From the NCBI RefSeq assembly GCF_028206795.1, contig NZ_JAQLFJ010000007.1, forward strand, positions 55,766-119,765: a DNA stretch of 64,000 nt, in the 5' to 3' direction. This document shows positions 17,252-25,465 of the stretch, in pieces. Position numbers and translations under genes: made by a program. Position 1 is the first letter of the stretch. Each line of letters opens with the position of its first letter. Under the pieces are notes generated by a model that was not told where the DNA came from, did not search any database, and saw only the letters and a program-made list of their open reading frames with translations. Source of the DNA: Collinsella aerofaciens (GTDB lineage: Bacteria; Actinomycetota; Coriobacteriia; Coriobacteriales; Coriobacteriaceae).

Positions 17252-18079
17252 ATGATTGATGCGTGCCCCGATTCCGCCGTGCTCTTTTTTGACGTGGACG
17301 GCACGCTGACGTCGTTCGATCCCGACAACATGACCGACAAGGACTTTTCGGCGGTTCACCCCTCGCAGGCGGTCGTCGAGGCGTTTCATCGTCTGCGCGA
17401 CGCGGGACACCATGCATTTATCTGCACGGGTCGTCCCTTGTGGCTGATTGCCGATGGCCTGCGCGCGCTGAACCCGGCGGGTGTCGTTGCCATGGCGGGA
17501 GCGACGCTCGAGGTCGAGGGCTGCGTGGTGCATGAGGACTGCTTTGACGAGGACGTTATTGAGGAGCTTGCACGCCGTATGGCCGCGGCAGGGATTGAAG
17601 CCTTTTTCGAGACCAACGTGGCTACTTTTGCCCTGGAACCCGCGGGTGTTGAGCAGTCGTCTCTGATCGGCACTTCTGTGGTGCACAGCACCGAGGAAAT
17701 GCGCGTCGACGGCCGTCTGCGCGTGGGCAAGGTAGGCATCGTCGCGAGCGACCTGGCTCGCGTAGCCAACGATGATGGCTTTATCGATCGCGAGTTTGAG
17801 CTGTGCAACACCGGTGGCCAGAATCGCGAGCTGAGTCCCAAGGGCATCGACAAGGGCGTGGGCGTGGCGCGAGCGCTGGCGTATCTGGGCCGTGAGGGAA
17901 ATGCGCGCACCTTTGGCTTTGGCGATTCGGGTAACGACCTGGGCATGCTCGCTGCGGTCGAGACGGCTGTCGCCATGGGCAACGCCATGCCCGAGGTCAA
18001 GGCGCTCGCCGACTACGTGACTGATGATGTCGCACACGACGGCACCGTCACAGCGATGCAGCATTTCGGCCTCATCTAA
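17252..18079 (+). CDS. HAD-superfamily phosphatase, Cof type
   Basis: A 275-residue soluble hydrolase. Motif I is FFDVDGTLT near residue 12, motif II is the FICTGRP region near 53, and the C-terminal motif is FGFGDSGNDLGML near 226. The cap insertion between them identifies the Cof/IIB subfamily, which dephosphorylates sugar phosphates or cofactor intermediates. The ATG follows AAAGGAA. It is divergent from the rRNA methyltransferase gene and appears monocistronic. Substrate is not predictable. Confidence 0.88.
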   Translation: MIDACPDSAVLFFDVDGTLTSFDPDNMTDKDFSAVHPSQAVVEAFHRLRDAGHHAFICTGRPLWLIADGLRALNPAGVVAMAGATLEVEGCVVHEDCFDEDVIEELARRMAAAGIEAFFETNVATFALEPAGVEQSSLIGTSVVHSTEEMRVDGRLRVGKVGIVASDLARVANDDGFIDREFELCNTGGQNRELSPKGIDKGVGVARALAYLGREGNARTFGFGDSGNDLGMLAAVETAVAMGNAMPEVKALADYVTDDVAHDGTVTAMQHFGLI

Positions 18080-18207
18080 TGAATCCCGCGTTCTGACGTT
18101 TGCTTAAACTGCGACTCTTTGCTTTTGCACGCTCAATCGATTTATCAATCCAAACACTGAGGTGTTTATACCGTTCGCCGAGAAGATAAAAAACCGCAGT
18201 TAACGCC

Positions 18208-18236
18208 TTGATAAACGTAGGTAAAGTGTTTATCAG
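18208..18236 (+). promoter_or_regulatory. Promoter and overlapping operator of the aldolase gene
   Basis: A -35 TTGATA (18208-18213), a 17-bp spacer and a -10-like TATCAG (18231-18236) lie 37 bp upstream of the start. TGATAAAC (18209-18216) and GTTTATCA (18228-18235) form a perfect 8-bp inverted repeat covering both boxes. A related inverted repeat, AAACAC/GTGTTT, sits upstream at 18152-18167. Repression by an unidentified regulator is likely. Confidence 0.5.
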
Positions 18237-18272
18237 TTTATCGGCCGTATGCTAACGAAAGGAATCAGGCAG

Positions 18273-18977
18273 ATGGCAATCAAGGTGTTCGCTGACGGTG
18301 CAAACCTCGAGGGCATGCTCGACATGTACGAGAACGGCAACGTTCAGGGTTTCACGACCAACCCGTCCCTTATGAAGAAGGGCGGCGTGACGGATTACCG
18401 CGCGTTTGCCAAGGAGGTCCTGACCCATATCACCGATGTGTCCGTCTCGTTTGAGGTCTTTGCCGACGACGTCGAGACCATGGAGGTCGAGGCGCGCGAG
18501 ATCGCTACCTGGGCCGAGAACGTCTACGTCAAGATTCCGTGCGTGACCACCAAGGGCGAGTCCACCGCCGAGCTGGTCCGCAAGCTTTCCGCTGACGGCG
18601 TCAAGGTCAACGTCACTACCATCTTTACGCCTAAGCAGGTCGATGAGATGGTCGAGGCCGTTGACACCGAGACGCCGTCCATTATCTCGCTCTTTGCCGG
18701 CCGTATTGCCGATACCGGCGTCGATCCCATTCCGTTTATGACGGAGTCGGTCAAGAAGGCCGCCGCCAAGCCCAACTGTGAGGTCCTGTGGGCGTCCACG
18801 CGCGAGCTCATTAACATTTACCAGGCAGAAGCCTGCGGTTGCCAGATCATCACGGTGCCCAACAGCATCCTGGCCAAGCGCAAGAACATCGGCCGTGACC
18901 CGTACGAGGTTTCGCTCGACACCGTGCGCGGTTTTGCCAAGGATGTCGCCGCTTTGGGCTTCCATATCCTGCCGTAG
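18273..18977 (+). CDS. Transaldolase / fructose-6-phosphate aldolase family protein
   Basis: A 234-residue TIM-barrel class I aldolase. It begins MAIKVFADGANLEGM and has FTTNPSLMKKGG, with the Schiff-base Lys at about residue 87 (NVYVKIPC). The length matches the short transaldolase/FSA subfamily rather than the 310-330 residue classical transaldolases. Whether it acts as transaldolase in the pentose-phosphate pathway or as an F6P aldolase cannot be decided. The ATG at 18273 follows AAAGGAA. The gene's last 19 coding bases are repeated 156 bp downstream. Confidence 0.88.
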   Translation: MAIKVFADGANLEGMLDMYENGNVQGFTTNPSLMKKGGVTDYRAFAKEVLTHITDVSVSFEVFADDVETMEVEAREIATWAENVYVKIPCVTTKGESTAELVRKLSADGVKVNVTTIFTPKQVDEMVEAVDTETPSIISLFAGRIADTGVDPIPFMTESVKKAAAKPNCEVLWASTRELINIYQAEACGCQIITVPNSILAKRKNIGRDPYEVSLDTVRGFAKDVAALGFHILP

Positions 18978-19131
18978 GGCGAACACGAGCTGCGCCGAGG
19001 GTTGTTCGCCCCGGCCTTTCCTTTCCCTATCGCTCACGCGCTTCGCGAGGGTCGCTCTAGGCAAAGGAAAGGCCGGGGCTGCCGACACGAACTTGCCGGT
19101 AGGTTGGTGATAGGCTTCCATATCCTGCCGT
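18957..19131. repeat. Structured insert flanked by a 19-bp duplication of the aldolase 3' end
   Basis: GGCTTCCATATCCTGCCGT occurs at 18957-18975 (end of the aldolase gene) and again at 19113-19131. Between them are 137 bp holding a hairpin GGCGAAC/GTTCGCC and a 16-bp perfect inverted repeat (CCCCGGCCTTTCCTTT at 19009-19024; its complement at 19063-19078), whose 38-nt loop can pair further. This looks like an inserted palindromic element with a target duplication. No protein is encoded. Confidence 0.7.
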
Positions 19132-19214
19132 GGACAAAGGTACCCCCGCCTGCGCCGTGCAAAATTGAGAGTATTCAGCAAGGTAAAGGCTTTTACCAGC
19201 TGGGTGAAGCATGG

Positions 19215-19259
19215 AACAGCCCCCGTTTTGGCTCTGATGACGCTAAAACGGGGGCTGTT
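19215..19259. terminator. Bidirectional terminator hairpin
   Basis: AACAGCCCCCGTTTT (19215-19229) and its exact complement (19245-19259) form a 15-bp stem around a 15-nt loop. It lies between the convergent aldolase and tex genes. The T run after the rightward arm is short (GTTTCTTG). Confidence 0.75.
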
Positions 19260-19358
19260 TCTTGCTTTTTCGTCTCTGAGGGGCATCCGGAACGGTGGAA
19301 TTTGCAGAATACTCGCGATTTTGCACGTCGCGAGAGGGGGGACCCTTGCTTTGGCGGT

Positions 19359-21506
19359 TTACTTCCCCTGCACCATGGTGAGGGAGATTTTCTTGCGGTC
19401 GCGATCGACCTTTTCGACCCACACCTTGACCGTGTCACCGACGCGCACCACGTCGCTCGGGTGCTTGACAAAGCGGTTGGCCAGTTTGGAGATGTGCACG
19501 AGGCCGTCCTGGTGCACGCCCACGTCGACGAACGCGCCAAAGTCGACGACGTTGCGCACCGTGCCCTTGAGTTCCATGCCGGGCTCCAGGTCGTCGATGG
19601 AAAGTGCCGAGCGGCTAAAGACCACCTCGGGCGCGTCGTCGCGCGGGTCGCGACCGGGCTTCTTGAGCTCGTTAACGATGTCGATGAGCGTCAGGGTGCC
19701 GCAGTCCAGGTCGCTTGCCAGCGCCGAGATGCTGCCCAGACGGCGCTCGATGTCGGGCACGCCGCCGCGGCTGAGTTCGCTGGCTTTAACGCCTGCGCGC
19801 TCCAGGACGGTCGTTGCCACCTCGTAGCTCTCGGGGTGGACGCTTGTCGCGTCGAGCGGGTTCTTGCCGCCGCTGATGCGCAGGAAGCCCGCGGCGTTGA
19901 GATATGCCTTGGGCCCCAGCTTGGGGACCTTCTTAAGCTGGCGGCGATCGGTAAAGGCGCCGTTTTCCTCGCGGTAGGCCACGATGTTCTTGGCCACGCT
20001 CGGCGTGATGCCCGATACGTATCCCAGCAGGCTTGCGCTTGCGGTGTTGACGTCGACGCCCACGCGGTTGACGACGTCCTCCACCACGTGGCCCAGGGTG
20101 CGCGAGAGTTCGGCCTGGTCAAGGTCGTGCTGGTACTGGCCGACGCCGATAGACTGGGGCGGAATCTTGACGAGCTCTGCCAGCGGGTCTTGCAGGCGGC
20201 GGCCCAAGCTCATGGCGCCACGCACGGTGACGTCCAGGTCCGGGTACTCCTGGCTGGCGAGTTCGGAGGCGGAGTAGACCGACGCGCCGGCCTCGTTGAC
20301 GATGGTGTAGCGCAACCCGGGCGCCTGCTCGGCAATGAACTCCGAGACGACTTCCTCGGTCTCGCGGCTGGCGGTGCCGTTGCCGATGACGATGGTGTTG
20401 ACGCCGTCCTTCTTGACGAGGCGGGCGAGTTCGCGCTTGGTACCGGCGACGTCGTGGCGCGGCTTGGTGGGGTAGACCACGCCGTGGTCGAGCAGCTTGC
20501 CGGTCTCGTCCATGACGGCGACCTTGCAGCCGGTGCGGTAGCCCGGGTCGAGCGCGAGCACGCGGGCGCCGCGCACGGGGCGTGCCGAGAGCAGGCCCTC
20601 AAGATTCTTGGCAAAGACGTTGATGGCCTCGGTCTGGGCACGGACGGTGAGCTTGGCGCGTGCCTCGCGCTCCAGCGAGGGAGCCATCAGGCGCTTGTAG
20701 CCGTCGGCGATGGCGGCATCGAAGATGGGGGCGAAGACGCCCTGGCGTCGGGGCCAACGACTGCCAAGGCGTGCCGTGGCAGCGGCGCCGTCGACGTTCA
20801 CGCGCACGCGGAGCTTGCCCTCGCGCTCGCCGCGGTCGATGGCCAGCACGCGGTGGTTGGGGATGCGGCGCAGGGGCTCGTCATAGCTGTAGTACGGCTC
20901 GTAGGGAGTCTTCTCGGCGGGGTCGGTAGCCTCGACGACGATATCGGCGGTGTTTTGCGTAAAGGCGCGCAGGTCGGCGACGTTCTCTGGGTCCTCGGCA
21001 ACCGTTTCGGCCACGATGTCGGCGGCGCCGGCGAGTGCCTTCTCGGCCGTGTCGAAGCCGGCCTCCTCGTTGACATATGCCGCGGCGGAGTCGAGCGCGC
21101 TGCCCTTGGCCGAGGCCTGCATGATGATCATATTGGCGAGCGGCTCCAGGCCTGCCTCGCGGGCCTTCTGCGCACGGGTCATGCGCTTTTTGCGGTAGGG
21201 CTTGTAGAGATCCTCGACGCGCTGGAGCTGCGTGGCCTCGCGGATCTGCTGTTCGAGTTCGGGCGTGAGCTTGCCCTGGGCGTCGATAAGCAGAATGACG
21301 TCCTCTTTACGCTGCTCAAGATTGCGCAGGCAGGACAGGCGCTCGTCGAGGGCGCGCAGGGCGACGTCGTCCATGCCGCCCGTGGCTTCCTTGCGGTAGC
21401 GCGAGATAAAGGGAATGGTGTTGCCCTCGTCGATGAGCTTGACGGCCGCCTCGATGTTGGCGGCCTTAAGGTTGAGCTCGCGAGCGAGCTGGGCGATAAG
21501 ATCCAT
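19359..21506 (-). CDS. tex: Tex family RNA-binding transcription accessory protein
   Basis: A 715-residue protein matching Tex. It has the N-terminal helical region (DEGNTIPFISRYRKEATGG), a YqgF/RNase H-like domain (VLALDPGYRTGCKVAV), helix-hairpin-helix segments (GVDVNTASASLLGYVSG) and a C-terminal S1 domain (GTVRNVVDFGAFVDVG). Tex binds nucleic acid and influences transcription; its precise role is unsettled. The ATG at 21506 has AGGAG a few bases upstream and is preferred over the in-frame ATG at 21593. It is transcribed leftward toward the aldolase gene. Confidence 0.93.
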   Translation of the reverse strand: MDLIAQLARELNLKAANIEAAVKLIDEGNTIPFISRYRKEATGGMDDVALRALDERLSCLRNLEQRKEDVILLIDAQGKLTPELEQQIREATQLQRVEDLYKPYRKKRMTRAQKAREAGLEPLANMIIMQASAKGSALDSAAAYVNEEAGFDTAEKALAGAADIVAETVAEDPENVADLRAFTQNTADIVVEATDPAEKTPYEPYYSYDEPLRRIPNHRVLAIDRGEREGKLRVRVNVDGAAATARLGSRWPRRQGVFAPIFDAAIADGYKRLMAPSLEREARAKLTVRAQTEAINVFAKNLEGLLSARPVRGARVLALDPGYRTGCKVAVMDETGKLLDHGVVYPTKPRHDVAGTKRELARLVKKDGVNTIVIGNGTASRETEEVVSEFIAEQAPGLRYTIVNEAGASVYSASELASQEYPDLDVTVRGAMSLGRRLQDPLAELVKIPPQSIGVGQYQHDLDQAELSRTLGHVVEDVVNRVGVDVNTASASLLGYVSGITPSVAKNIVAYREENGAFTDRRQLKKVPKLGPKAYLNAAGFLRISGGKNPLDATSVHPESYEVATTVLERAGVKASELSRGGVPDIERRLGSISALASDLDCGTLTLIDIVNELKKPGRDPRDDAPEVVFSRSALSIDDLEPGMELKGTVRNVVDFGAFVDVGVHQDGLVHISKLANRFVKHPSDVVRVGDTVKVWVEKVDRDRKKISLTMVQGK

Positions 21507-21587
21507 GGGACTCCTTGCGTTTAAGGTGCGTTCGCAGCACAGGGCTACCAAGGATACCACCCGTTCCAAAAGACTGTTTTGGGGTCG

Positions 21588-21749
21588 CGCCACGAAAACG
21601 GCCTATCTACTACGTTTGAACCGTATGGGTCGACCATGCCTGGTTTTACCGAAAATCGGCAAGCCGTCTACCTGCGGTTTTTATTTCGCGAAATTTGGCA
21701 TGGTTGAGGGCGATTGGTTAAACGTAGTAGATAGGCGCATTTCGTGGCG
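21588..21749. repeat. 162-bp nested inverted-repeat element
   Basis: Arms of 30 nt (21588-21617 and 21720-21749) pair at 27 positions, with the three mismatches forming one internal block. The shared cores are CGCCACGAAA and GCCTATCTACTACGTTT. The 102-nt interior holds a second pairing (CCATGCC/GGCATGG). It lies upstream of tex and downstream of the oxidoreductase gene and encodes nothing recognisable. Together with the terminator at 21814 it accounts for most of the 410-bp gap. Confidence 0.75.
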
Positions 21750-21813
21750 AACGAACCAAGCCGAGGTGCAAAAAGGCCCCCGTCTCAGAAAAATCGTCGT
21801 CAAGGTAGCAAAA

Positions 21814-21845
21814 TGCCCCGCGGGCAGGAGGTTGCTCGCGGGGCA
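21814..21845 (-). terminator. Terminator of the SDR/MFS/oxidoreductase operon
   Basis: TGCCCCGCG/CGCGGGGCA 9-bp stem with a 14-nt loop. Read leftward it is followed by TTTTG. It lies about 75 bp past the stop of the oxidoreductase gene. Confidence 0.75.
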
Positions 21846-21917
21846 AAGAAGAGGGGCTTATTTGTGGCGGACCGAGGGGCTCGGCATGGGGTTTCTGCCG
21901 CGGTCGCTCTTAAGGCG

Positions 21918-22958
21918 TTACAGCTCGACGAGCTGGCCGGTCTCGGCGGCCTCCTTGATGGCGTTAAGAAGCGTGAGCGTCTTAACGTTGTCGGCGGGGG
22001 TCACGACGGGCTCGACCTCGCGGCGGACAACCTTCACAAAGTGCTTGAGCTGCATCTTGTGCGGCAGCGCCGGGTCCACGGCCGGGATCTCCATCTGCAG
22101 CGGCTTGTGCCAGTTGGAGGCACCGTCGTAGGAGAACTGGTGCAGGCGGGGCAGCGAAAGGGCGCCCTTAGTGCCGCCGATAAAGTAGGCATCGGCGTCG
22201 AAGGGGCGGTACTGCGGATCCTCGCGAGCGGTGGCCTCCCAGTTCCAGGGGCTGGCGGTGGCGTCGGAGATGGTCATGCTCGCGAGCGCGCCATCGGCAA
22301 AACGGACGTTGACCACGGCGGAGTCCTCGGTCTCAAAACCGCGGGCGGCGCTGGACTGCATGCCCTGGACGGCAACGGGCTCGCCCAGCAGGTAACGGAG
22401 CAGGTCGACGTCGTGCACCAGGTTGACCAGGATCGGGCCGGCACCCTTCTTGCGGCGCCACTCGACGTCGAAATACTCGTCATTCTTATAGATCATGTAG
22501 TGGAAGCTCGACACGGTGAGCTTGCCCAGCTCGCCGGACTCGATGATCTCCTTGGCCTTGTTGACGAAGGGGTTGTGGCGACGGTGCTGACCCACGAGCA
22601 CGGGCACGCCGGCGGTCTCGGCCTCGGCGGCGAAGGCCTGGGCATCCTCGAGGTCGTTGGAAATCGGCTTTTCGACCAACGGCACGATGTTGCGCTTGAT
22701 GGCCTCGCGGGCAACGCCCAGGTGCAGGTCGTTGGGGGTGGCGATGATGACGGCCTCGGGCTTGACCTCGTCCATCATCTGGGCGGGATCGGTGTAAAAC
22801 GGCACGCCGGCGGCCTCGGCCGTGGCGCGGGCGCCCTCAAAGGCGTCGGCGATGGCGACGAGCTCGGCCTCGGGCTCCTCGGTGACAAAGCGGATGTGGT
22901 TGCGGCCCATGGCGCCGGCGCCGATAACGGCAATGCGGACGGGATTGAGCTCAGACAT
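21918..22958 (-). CDS. Gfo/Idh/MocA family oxidoreductase
   Basis: A 346-residue NAD(P)-dependent dehydrogenase. The Rossmann motif AVIGAGAMGRNH is at residues 9-20, and the family EKP motif is present (VEKPIS near 95). The C-terminal substrate domain includes LVNLVHDVDLLRYLLG with the conserved Asp/His. Relatives oxidise inositols, sugars or sugar acids. It is the third gene of a leftward operon after an SDR dehydrogenase and an OFA-type MFS transporter, which suggests uptake and oxidation of a polyol or sugar acid. A GACAAAGGG palindrome lies in the gap before it. Confidence 0.9.
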   Translation of the reverse strand: MSELNPVRIAVIGAGAMGRNHIRFVTEEPEAELVAIADAFEGARATAEAAGVPFYTDPAQMMDEVKPEAVIIATPNDLHLGVAREAIKRNIVPLVEKPISNDLEDAQAFAAEAETAGVPVLVGQHRRHNPFVNKAKEIIESGELGKLTVSSFHYMIYKNDEYFDVEWRRKKGAGPILVNLVHDVDLLRYLLGEPVAVQGMQSSAARGFETEDSAVVNVRFADGALASMTISDATASPWNWEATAREDPQYRPFDADAYFIGGTKGALSLPRLHQFSYDGASNWHKPLQMEIPAVDPALPHKMQLKHFVKVVRREVEPVVTPADNVKTLTLLNAIKEAAETGQLVEL

Positions 22959-22988
22959 TTCGACTCCTTAATACTGGTGGCCGGTGGA

Positions 22989-23019
22989 ATGCGACAAAGG
23001 GGCTGTCCCTTTGTCGCAT
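22989..23019. repeat. GACAAAGGG palindrome, copy 2 (intra-operon)
   Basis: ATGCGACAAAGGG / CCCTTTGTCGCAT arms around a 5-nt loop, in the 69-bp gap between the MFS and oxidoreductase genes. Relative to copy 1, the stem change TG to CG near the base is matched on the opposite arm, a compensatory difference. It could set differential mRNA stability within the operon. Confidence 0.8.
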
Positions 23020-23027
23020 CGGTAAAA

Positions 23028-24284
23028 CTAGGCGGACTTCTTCTTGCTGTCGGAGACCATCATGTAGACGGTGAGCACGACGGCGATGGCGGCGATTACA
23101 ATGGCGCCGTAGAAGGACTGCTGGTAGGCGGCGCTGCCAGCCTCGGCGTGATACAGCACGGCGGTGATGGGCTGGCTGATCCAGGTGGAAGCGGCATAGC
23201 CCAAAAACATGATGCCGTAGTTGACGCCGATGTTGCTGGTGCCGAAGGCGCCACCGGTGAGCGGCGGGTAGATGACGAGCAGGGCGCCAAAGCTAAAGCC
23301 GAGCAGGGCGAGCGCCACAAAGAACATACTCTGCGTAAAGCTCATCGACATGATGACGAGTGCGACGATGGTGACGACAAGGCTGATGAGCAGCGACTTA
23401 TAGGCGCCGAGCTTGTCGATGATCTGACCAAAGGACAGACGGCCGACCAGGTTGGCGCAGGTGTTGACGGAGACGACCACACCGCCGAGGGCGACGGCTG
23501 CGGCGCTCGTGGGATCGGCGAAGAGCTGGACGGCGGCGATGGAGGCAACCTTGCCGACGAGCAGGGTGCCGGCGGTGGCGGCAAAGGCGAAGGTGACGAT
23601 GAGGACCCAGAAGCGCGGGGTCTTGACCATCTCGCCTGGGGTGAGGTCGCCGAAGGTGCCGGCATGCGCGCCGCCCTTGGGGGCCTCGAAGCCCTCGGGC
23701 AGCCAGCCGGCCTCGGGGGCCTTCAGGAACAGGGCGGAGGCGGCGATCGTCACAAAGAAGATGACGCCGAGTGCCTTGAGGGCGCCAAAGATGCCCAGGC
23801 TCGGGATGAGCAGCGAGGCGAGCACCGGGGACAGCACGGCAGGGCCGGCGGTCGAAGCGGCCAGGGTGATGCCGGAGGCGAGGCCCTTCTTGTCAATGAA
23901 CCACTTTTGGCCGGTGGTGAGCGCCGGGTTGTAGCCCAGACCGTTGCCGATGGCGGCGACGAGCGAGAACCACAGGTAGAACTGCCACGGCTCGGTGACG
24001 GTGCCGGACATGAACCAGCCCAGGCCGTAGCACACGGCGGCAGCGATCACGACGTTGCGCGGACCGATCTTGTCGGAGATGCGGCCGGCGAAGATGCCCG
24101 TCACGGCCATGATGGTCTGGAAGACCGGGAACGCCCAGGTAAGGGCGCTCGACCACTCGGGGTAGACGGCGAGCAGGTTCTTGCTCACGACGGAATACAG
24201 CGCGATGGAGCTGATGAAGAACATGGTGACGCACGCGGCGGAAAGCACGACGGCGCGACCCTTGTTGGAGTTGGTGGAAGCCAT
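23028..24284 (-). CDS. MFS transporter, OFA (oxalate/formate antiporter-like) family
   Basis: A 418-residue transporter with about twelve hydrophobic segments. The features fit the OFA group: the cytoplasmic motif GRISDKIGPRNV after helix 2, GNGLGYNPALTTGQKWF in helix 4-5, and a central loop near residue 200. Members carry small carboxylates. The ATG at 24284 is chosen over the one at 24344 because an AAAGAG site precedes it and the extra N-terminus is non-hydrophobic. It is the middle gene of the operon, so its substrate probably feeds the flanking dehydrogenases. Confidence 0.88.
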   Translation of the reverse strand: MASTNSNKGRAVVLSAACVTMFFISSIALYSVVSKNLLAVYPEWSSALTWAFPVFQTIMAVTGIFAGRISDKIGPRNVVIAAAVCYGLGWFMSGTVTEPWQFYLWFSLVAAIGNGLGYNPALTTGQKWFIDKKGLASGITLAASTAGPAVLSPVLASLLIPSLGIFGALKALGVIFFVTIAASALFLKAPEAGWLPEGFEAPKGGAHAGTFGDLTPGEMVKTPRFWVLIVTFAFAATAGTLLVGKVASIAAVQLFADPTSAAAVALGGVVVSVNTCANLVGRLSFGQIIDKLGAYKSLLISLVVTIVALVIMSMSFTQSMFFVALALLGFSFGALLVIYPPLTGGAFGTSNIGVNYGIMFLGYAASTWISQPITAVLYHAEAGSAAYQQSFYGAIVIAAIAVVLTVYMMVSDSKKKSA

Positions 24285-24350
24285 TGGACTCTTTCTAATC
24301 GATACGGGGGAGGAGCGGGCGTGTCTGCGGGACCTCCCTGTCATGTTGGT

Positions 24351-25232
24351 TTACTGGTCGGTCGGCTTGGCGACGCCGGACTCATCGGACCAGAGCTCGA
24401 CACCCTTGTTCTTAAGGTAGTTGTCGGCATAGGCGCGACGGCCGCCGGGCTTGGCGGTGAGGTCGCCCATCATGTTGGAGAAGCCGCCGTCGACCTTGAT
24501 GGCGTCGCCGGTGGTAAAGTCCGAGCGCGTGGACGCCAGGAACATGACGGCGTTGGCGATATCGCTGACCTCGCCGATGCGGCGCGTGGCGATCAGACGG
24601 CTGCGGCTCTTTTCGACCTCGGGGTCGGCGTAGAAGTTGGCCGACATCGGGGTCTTAACGAAGCAGGGCTCGACGCAGTTGGAGCGGACGCCGTAGGGGC
24701 CCCACTCGGCGGCGAGCATCTTGGACATCATGTTGACGCCGGCCTTGGTGGAGCTGTACACGCCCGAGAACGTCTCGGGGGAGTGGCTGGCGACGGTCGA
24801 GATGTGCACCAGGCGGCCCTGGCCGGCCTTGATCATCTCGCGACCAAAGCGCTGCGAGGTGATGAAGTAACCGGTGAGGTTGACGTTGAGCACCTGCTCC
24901 CAGTCGCTCAGCGGCAGGTCTTCCATAGCTGCGAAGCGCAGGATGCCGGCGGTGTTGACGAGAACGTCGACGCAGCCGAAGTTGGCGATAGTGGCGTCGA
25001 CGGCAGCCTGAACCTCGGCCTCGTCGGTGGCGTTCATCTTGTAACCCTCGGCGTGGATGCCAAACTCGGCGGCGAGGTCGGCGGCTGCGGCCTTGACCTT
25101 CTCTTCGTCCAGGTCGAGCAGGACGACGTTGGCGCCGTTGCGGGCGAACTCGCGGCAAATCTCGGCGCCCATACCGCCGAGTGCGCCGGTTACGGCGCAG
25201 ACATCGCCCTCGAGCTTAAGCCAATTGCTCAT
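24351..25232 (-). CDS. Short-chain dehydrogenase/reductase
   Basis: A 293-residue classical SDR. The cofactor motif is TGALGGMG (residues 15-22), NTAG is near 91, and the catalytic Ser and Tyr-x3-Lys are in HISTVASHS and VYSSTKAG. Asp in LLDLDEE at the end of the second strand predicts NAD(H) preference. It is first in the leftward operon with the MFS and Gfo/Idh genes and diverges from a LysR gene. The substrate is probably a polyol or sugar acid, by context only. Confidence 0.9.
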   Translation of the reverse strand: MSNWLKLEGDVCAVTGALGGMGAEICREFARNGANVVLLDLDEEKVKAAAADLAAEFGIHAEGYKMNATDEAEVQAAVDATIANFGCVDVLVNTAGILRFAAMEDLPLSDWEQVLNVNLTGYFITSQRFGREMIKAGQGRLVHISTVASHSPETFSGVYSSTKAGVNMMSKMLAAEWGPYGVRSNCVEPCFVKTPMSANFYADPEVEKSRSRLIATRRIGEVSDIANAVMFLASTRSDFTTGDAIKVDGGFSNMMGDLTAKPGGRRAYADNYLKNKGVELWSDESGVAKPTDQ

Positions 25233-25465
25233 AGGAACTTCCCTTCTTGTGCCTCCCGGTGGGTCGCTCCCATTAACCGACCCACGTGGTTTTCGCTGGT
25301 TATCGTATGCTTTGCATTTGCGCAGGTGAATTGCATATTTGTTAGAATAGCGTTAACCGTAGGTTTACACTGTGCGATGCAGTTTATTTTCAATTGAGCG
25401 CGTGACCTGCGAAAACAACCCCCTGTGGCACCATGCGGTCACGGGCGCGAAAACGGGAGATTGAC
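25233..25465. promoter_or_regulatory. Divergent intergenic region controlling the SDR operon and lysR
   Basis: This 233-bp gap separates the leftward operon from the rightward LysR gene, the usual place for a LysR-controlled promoter. It is locally AT-rich. A possible rightward promoter is TTGCGC with TAGAAT 19 bp later (about 25318-25348). No clear T-N11-A operator could be singled out. Confidence 0.4.

Noticed and set aside
19002-19358. Rightward reading frames continuing past the aldolase stop
   Set aside because: They pass through palindromes and a terminator and continue antisense to tex; they are created by the repeat rather than by a gene.
21744-25397. A 1217-codon rightward open frame across the oxidoreductase operon
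   Set aside because: It runs antisense to three well-supported genes and is Gly/Val/Asp repetitive, as expected for the complementary strand of high-GC codons.
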